From contig CBINHE010000085.1 of the NCBI GenBank assembly GCA_966250375.1, positions 1 through 18,337 of the forward strand: a stretch of DNA of 18,337 nucleotides. The letters run 5' to 3'. The notes beneath the pieces are model-generated. The model saw only the letters and a program-made list of their open reading frames with translations. It was not told the origin of the DNA and made no database searches. A program made the translations under genes and the position numbers. The DNA comes from CAMLDH01 sp966250375 (GTDB lineage Bacteria; Pseudomonadota; Gammaproteobacteria; Burkholderiales; Burkholderiaceae_D). Below, piece by piece: positions 15,066-18,337 of this stretch. How positions within the stretch are numbered: position 1 is the first letter of the stretch; each line of letters starts with the position of its first letter.

Positions 15066-16274
15066 TCAAAAATAGCGTACCCAGGTTTGGTTCGAGGTTC
15101 GCTTGAAGCGGGCGAAGGCGCGGCACGGAAAGTACAGCAGCGGTATCAGCGCGAGCGCCGCCAGCCACACCAGCCACACGTGGTCGACGCCGAACCGCGT
15201 GCCGTGGTTCGCGCCGAATAGCCCCACGAGTAGGTTCTGTAATCCCAGCAATACGTACAAGTGGATCAGGTAGTAGAACATCGGCGCACCACCAAAGGTC
15301 GCGCAGGCCCGCGTGAACCAGTTCTCGATCGTTTCGAGTCTGGCCAAGCCAAGAAATCCAACGCCCAGCGTGAGCAACAGGAAGTCGAGCGACGGTGGAT
15401 ACTTTGTATAGTTAAAGAACGACATAACGGTCTGGATTGCGTTATCGCCATGCACCCATGGCAGCGCTTCGCCGTAGATGTTAAAGCCGCGCAGCACGGC
15501 CAGAAGGGCAAGCGATGCGAGTCCGAGGATGCGCAGCAGCTTGCGGCGGCGTTCGGGCGCCATCATGGCGGCGTACAGCGGACCGGCCACATAGCCGAGC
15601 AGGATTACGCCGACCCACGGCAGGAGCGGATAGCTCACCTTCAGCTTGACGGCACCATCGGCGATCAGGAAGCCACGGTGCAGCAGCACAGTCCACAGCG
15701 CGTACGCAACGGTGCCGGGTTCGAAGCTCATCCATGCCAACGCGTTGTGGCCGAATACGATGGCAAGACCGATTGCACCAAGCAGCTTGAGCGGCAGCCG
15801 GTGCATAAGCGCGAGAATGATCATGGCCAGGCCGATTACCCAGATCACCTGTAGATACAGCACCGGCGGCGGGACCTGTCCGGCCCAGGCAAAATTGACA
15901 ACTACCAGCTCGAGGAAGACAAGCAGCATCCCGCGCTTGATCAGGAAACCGGTAGCCGAGCGCGGGCCGGCCGAGGGATGCGCGTACAACCAGGCCGAAA
16001 GCCCGGTCAAGAACACGAACATCGGGGCACAGAAGTGGGCTGCCAGGCGCGTGAAGAACAGCTCGGGCGCAGTGGCCGCCACGTCCATCGGGTCGCTGAC
16101 CTGCATATGCAGGTAGATCGTCTCGCGTACGTGGTCGAACAGCATGATGAGCATGATCAGGCCGCGCATCACGTCAATAACCGCAATGCGCGAACGCATC
16201 GCCTGCTCGGCCAGTGGCAATGCGGCGCCGGCGGCGGGAAACATGACGGTGTTAGTAGTGCTGGTATGGTCCAA
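15066..16274 (-). CDS. DUF1624/HGSNAT-type membrane acyltransferase-like protein
   Basis: A 402-residue integral membrane protein with about ten hydrophobic segments, from the heparan-alpha-glucosaminide N-acetyltransferase-like group (DUF1624/YeiB-type). The N-terminal signature is clear: RIAVIDVMRGL (29-39) followed by LFDHVRE (45-51), with the conserved Asp-His (D47, H48). Next come FFTRLAAHFCAPMFVFLTG (about 80-98) and a C-terminal FYLIHLYVL-type segment. Such proteins move acyl groups across the membrane onto sugars or envelope components; the acceptor here is unknown. The frame opens at TTG 16274 behind AGAAAG; ATG codons at 16244 and 16199 are alternatives, the last giving a start just before the conserved domain. 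A PAP2-like gene follows 45 nt downstream. An IS66 remnant lies just upstream, so its promoter may have been altered. Confidence 0.82.
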   Translation of the reverse strand: MDHTSTTNTVMFPAAGAALPLAEQAMRSRIAVIDVMRGLIMLIMLFDHVRETIYLHMQVSDPMDVAATAPELFFTRLAAHFCAPMFVFLTGLSAWLYAHPSAGPRSATGFLIKRGMLLVFLELVVVNFAWAGQVPPPVLYLQVIWVIGLAMIILALMHRLPLKLLGAIGLAIVFGHNALAWMSFEPGTVAYALWTVLLHRGFLIADGAVKLKVSYPLLPWVGVILLGYVAGPLYAAMMAPERRRKLLRILGLASLALLAVLRGFNIYGEALPWVHGDNAIQTVMSFFNYTKYPPSLDFLLLTLGVGFLGLARLETIENWFTRACATFGGAPMFYYLIHLYVLLGLQNLLVGLFGANHGTRFGVDHVWLVWLAALALIPLLYFPCRAFARFKRTSNQTWVRYF

Positions 16275-16358
16275 AGTAAACTTTCTGCCAGTTAGAATTA
16301 TCCGGAGTGCTGTCTTACCGGCCCTCGCCTTCGGCGACGAGCAATCCGAGATTATGCC

Positions 16359-16898
16359 TTGTTACGCAAATGCGACGATGTTAAGAAGCTGGCGAAAGAA
16401 AAACCGCCTGATGGCATGACGATCGTCGAACAAACCTATTGCCTGCGGCAGAATAAAAGTCGTCCGATTCTGGACGCCTTCCATGCATGGCTCAAGCATC
16501 ATGAAAGTGAGGTCATGTCCAAGTCGTTCATTGGCAAAGCCATTGGCTATGCGATAGAACAGGGGCGGTATTTGCGCCACTATGTTGATGACGGACGTCC
16601 GCCCATCAACAATAATCTGATCGAGCGCGATATTCGTCCGTTCACGATCGGACGAAAAAATGGGATGTTCTCGAATGCGGTCGCCGGTGTGGATGCCAGC
16701 GCGGTCATCTACAGTCTGAGGTTGGCCTGCCGTGCCTGCGATGTCGAACCGTACGCTTATTTGCAGCATGTCTTGACGGAGCTGCCAAAGCGCAAGGCCG
16801 GAGACAATGTGACGGACCTGCTGCCTTTCAATTACGCCAGATACAGGAACAACGATATTTGCGAACAGCCATCGCTAGATGCAAATGCTTGCCATTAA
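16359..16898 (+). pseudogene. IS66-family transposase (TnpC), C-terminal remnant
   Basis: About 180 residues match the C-terminal third of IS66 transposases (normally about 500 residues). The segment includes RPILDAFHAWL, DDGRPPINNNLIERDIRPF with the catalytic glutamate of the DDE triad (E in LIER), IGRKN, SAVIYSLRLA, EPYAYLQHVL and the terminal LLPFNY. The N-terminal half, with both catalytic aspartates, and the accessory tnpA and tnpB genes are absent. The widely conserved Trp of GRKNW is Gly here, another sign of decay. The open frame starts at a TTG without a ribosome-binding site. It is a dead fragment lying head-to-head with the DUF1624 gene. Confidence 0.88.
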
Positions 16899-17056
16899 TT
16901 GAGAATTACTGACAAACTTCTAATGCCCACCGATCATTCGCGAAGTCCGGATTCTCGATTGCCACTGAAGTCAGCACCAGCAGCTATTACTCGGTTATGT
17001 TGTCAATATTCGGTGCGCGTCAACAGTTATGTTTAGTTAAAAGGAATTGTCAGCTC

Positions 17057-17089
17057 AAAACAATAACGGCACCCGAGGTGCCGTTATTG
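17057..17089 (-). terminator. Intrinsic terminator of the PEP-CTERM gene
   Basis: CAATAACGGCACC (17061-17073) and GGTGCCGTTATTG (17077-17089) form a perfect 13-bp stem with a 3-nt loop. On the minus strand it is followed by TTTT (17060-17057). It begins 18 nt beyond the stop codon of the gene at 17107. Confidence 0.85.
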
Positions 17090-17106
17090 TGACTTGAAGT
17101 TTAAAA

Positions 17107-17913
17107 TCAGGCTTTCTTGTGCTTACGCAGTCTCATTAGCCCCAGAATACCGAGGCCGAAGAGCGCCAAGGAACTTGGCTCAGGAACTTGGCCGGGAGGC
17201 GGTGTACAACCCAAGGTGCCAGAAACACAGCCGGTTACAGAATGTAATTTCAGATAGTCGTTACCTGTATCTAATCCGGCAGTATTGCCGGCAGCAAGCG
17301 GATTGTAGGCGCCAATTAGCCAATATGAAGAAAAAACGGAAGACGGGTTAATCGCATTATTTATACCTGTTTGGGCATTCGCGTAATTTCCGATAGGCGT
17401 CCAGTCTGTACCTAGGGTTGACCACATTTCCCCAGTCAGAACCGGCGCCCCACTTCCTGTATAAGCCATGACACTATAATCCGAGTCGCCGCCGTTACCA
17501 GAATAATCCGAGGTACCGGTCCAGCCGAATTCAGCGTTGGTTAACTTGACTGATTGCGAAAAACTCAGAAACATCATCTCGTAGCGTTGATTATTGTCAA
17601 TCGCGTGCTCCGGCGCGGAATTCACCGTGTCACCAACATCGCAGTTGTTAGCGGCAAATGTACAGCCATCCCGATTGTTAATACCCAAGCCTCCGCTATA
17701 GAGCTGAAGATAACCGGCAGATTGCTTTTCAAGCACTTGCTGATTAACTGTAGCACCCGCCCCGGTATTGGCCCATGCAGTCGAATTTGCAGTTACAGGG
17801 CTGTTATTTCCAATCACCGACCCGGCCTTCAGGGTCCAAGAGACTGTCGCCGAAACCTGTCCTGCCATCAACAATGCCACGGTTCCACACAAGATTTTGA
17901 ATTGACTTTTCAT
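17107..17913 (-). CDS. PEP-CTERM sorting-domain surface protein
   Basis: A secreted 268-residue protein. The N-terminal signal peptide (about 1-22, cleavage after VSA) is followed by a Gly/Asn/Ser/Thr-rich beta-type ectodomain with two cysteine pairs (CTFAANNC and CVSGTLGC). The C terminus is a textbook exosortase signal: VPEPSS (243-248), a hydrophobic helix ALFGLGILGLM and a basic tail RLRKHKKA. The family is exported, anchored, then cut and sorted by EpsH/exosortase, often into extracellular matrix or exopolysaccharide. No exosortase is in the window. The start at 17913 has GGGGA just upstream. It is monocistronic, with its own terminator and an inverted repeat in the promoter region. The ectodomain has no fold I can name. 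Confidence 0.92.
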   Translation of the reverse strand: MKSQFKILCGTVALLMAGQVSATVSWTLKAGSVIGNNSPVTANSTAWANTGAGATVNQQVLEKQSAGYLQLYSGGLGINNRDGCTFAANNCDVGDTVNSAPEHAIDNNQRYEMMFLSFSQSVKLTNAEFGWTGTSDYSGNGGDSDYSVMAYTGSGAPVLTGEMWSTLGTDWTPIGNYANAQTGINNAINPSSVFSSYWLIGAYNPLAAGNTAGLDTGNDYLKLHSVTGCVSGTLGCTPPPGQVPEPSSLALFGLGILGLMRLRKHKKA

Positions 17914-17956
17914 ATTTCCCCAAAATAAGATTTTCCAAATAAATTATTATTACGTT

Positions 17957-17976
17957 ATCAATACAGCAATATTGAT
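17957..17976. promoter_or_regulatory. Inverted repeat upstream of the PEP-CTERM gene
   Basis: ATCAATA and TATTGAT are perfect 7-nt arms with a 6-nt spacer, 44 nt before the PEP-CTERM start, in an AT-rich stretch that could hold the promoter. It is a candidate operator for an unknown regulator. Confidence 0.35.
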
Positions 17977-18337
17977 GCCATAGGAAAAATACCTTTATTT
18001 TCAAAGGCTTGAATTTATTTTTTGGTTATGAATCGTGCCGATGCAAAAATTCCCGACAATACGTCGGCATATTGGGTGGAACTTCAGTTCGGGATAAGGC
18101 TCGCCCCTGCTTCTTGCGGCACAGTGCGCACCGGAAGACAAGGTTTGTTGGGCATGAAACAGTAGAGCGGATTGACGGTGAAATTGCCAGGTGAACGATG
18201 GCGGGCATGCTCGATCTGGCAGAGATTTTTCAATAAGAGTGCTTTCTGCGCCGTGTGGCGAGGTAACTTTACACAGAAGTCGGTAACTTAGGCGACGGAG
18301 AGCCTACGTGTTCCCTCCCTTTCAAGGGGAGGGCTAG
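17977..18337. other. Region with no recognisable gene
   Basis: I find no gene with a ribosome-binding site and a recognisable product between the PEP-CTERM promoter region and the window end. Short open frames of about 60 codons exist on both strands near 18009-18208, but they overlap antisense and show no family resemblance. GGTAACTT occurs twice near 18260-18290. The last 25 bases hold a C-rich/G-rich hairpin (CCCTCCC and GGGGAGGG). Decayed mobile DNA is possible but not shown. Confidence 0.5.
18313..18334. repeat. C-rich/G-rich hairpin at the right edge
   Basis: CCCTCCC pairs with the following GGGGAGGG around TTTCAA. The style resembles the CCCCTT/AAGGGG hairpin near 163-175 at the left edge, and both look like dispersed intergenic elements. 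The copy may be cut by the window boundary. Confidence 0.55.

Noticed and set aside
18009..18208. Overlapping open frames of about 60 codons near the right edge
   Set aside because: No ribosome-binding site, no family resemblance, and the two strands overlap.

Overview
The window looks like a chromosomal stretch from a beta-proteobacterium, most likely Burkholderiales and perhaps Oxalobacteraceae. That placement is an inference. It rests on gene content (a PEP-CTERM exosortase substrate, a LysR/azoreductase pair, a 2-hydroxychromene-2-carboxylate isomerase homologue, a class II ribonucleotide reductase beside a phosphoribosyltransferase) and on moderately high-GC codon use. Decayed IS110 and IS66 remnants and runs of inverted repeats show that the region has been rearranged and is partly accessory.

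Layout: (1) 1-266, a cluster of palindromes and hairpins. (2) 267-3458, an adenosylcobalamin-dependent ribonucleotide reductase (-), a PRPP-type phosphoribosyltransferase (+) and a small, very acidic protein (-). (3) 3576-3788, a stub of an IS110-type transposase with a flanking inverted repeat. (4) 3789-8650, a two-gene sensory operon on the minus strand: a periplasmic type I substrate-binding protein, translationally coupled to a 1204-residue hybrid histidine kinase (sensor, PAS, HisKA, HATPase, REC, REC, HPt). (5) 8826-11792, a 971-residue protein preceded by a good match to an hrp box (HrpL-type ECF sigma promoter). Its first 50 residues are 26% serine, and its core resembles S-adenosylhomocysteine hydrolase but seems to lack the usual catalytic residues. 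It is the most interesting object here and a candidate type III secreted effector. (6) 11901-14441, a LysR regulator divergent from an azoR-type FMN azoreductase, then a DsbA-fold 2-hydroxychromene-2-carboxylate isomerase homologue. (7) 14556-16274, a membrane acyltransferase-like protein (DUF1624/HGSNAT type) followed by a small PAP2-type membrane phosphatase, probably one operon. (8) 16359-16898, the C-terminal third of an IS66 transposase. (9) 17061-17976, a PEP-CTERM surface protein with a clear intrinsic terminator and a palindrome upstream. (10) 17914-18337, non-coding as far as I can see, ending in a C/G-rich inverted repeat related in style to those at the left edge.

How the genes may work together: the binding protein and kinase form one signalling unit that starts a His-Asp-His-Asp relay, but no stand-alone response regulator lies in the window. 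The reductase and phosphoribosyltransferase fit nucleotide metabolism, possibly under low oxygen. The LysR/azoR/isomerase block fits quinone or aromatic-compound stress. The SAHH-like gene stands alone, between the sensory operon and the LysR gene, with its own candidate promoter, and it does not look like housekeeping methyl-cycle metabolism.
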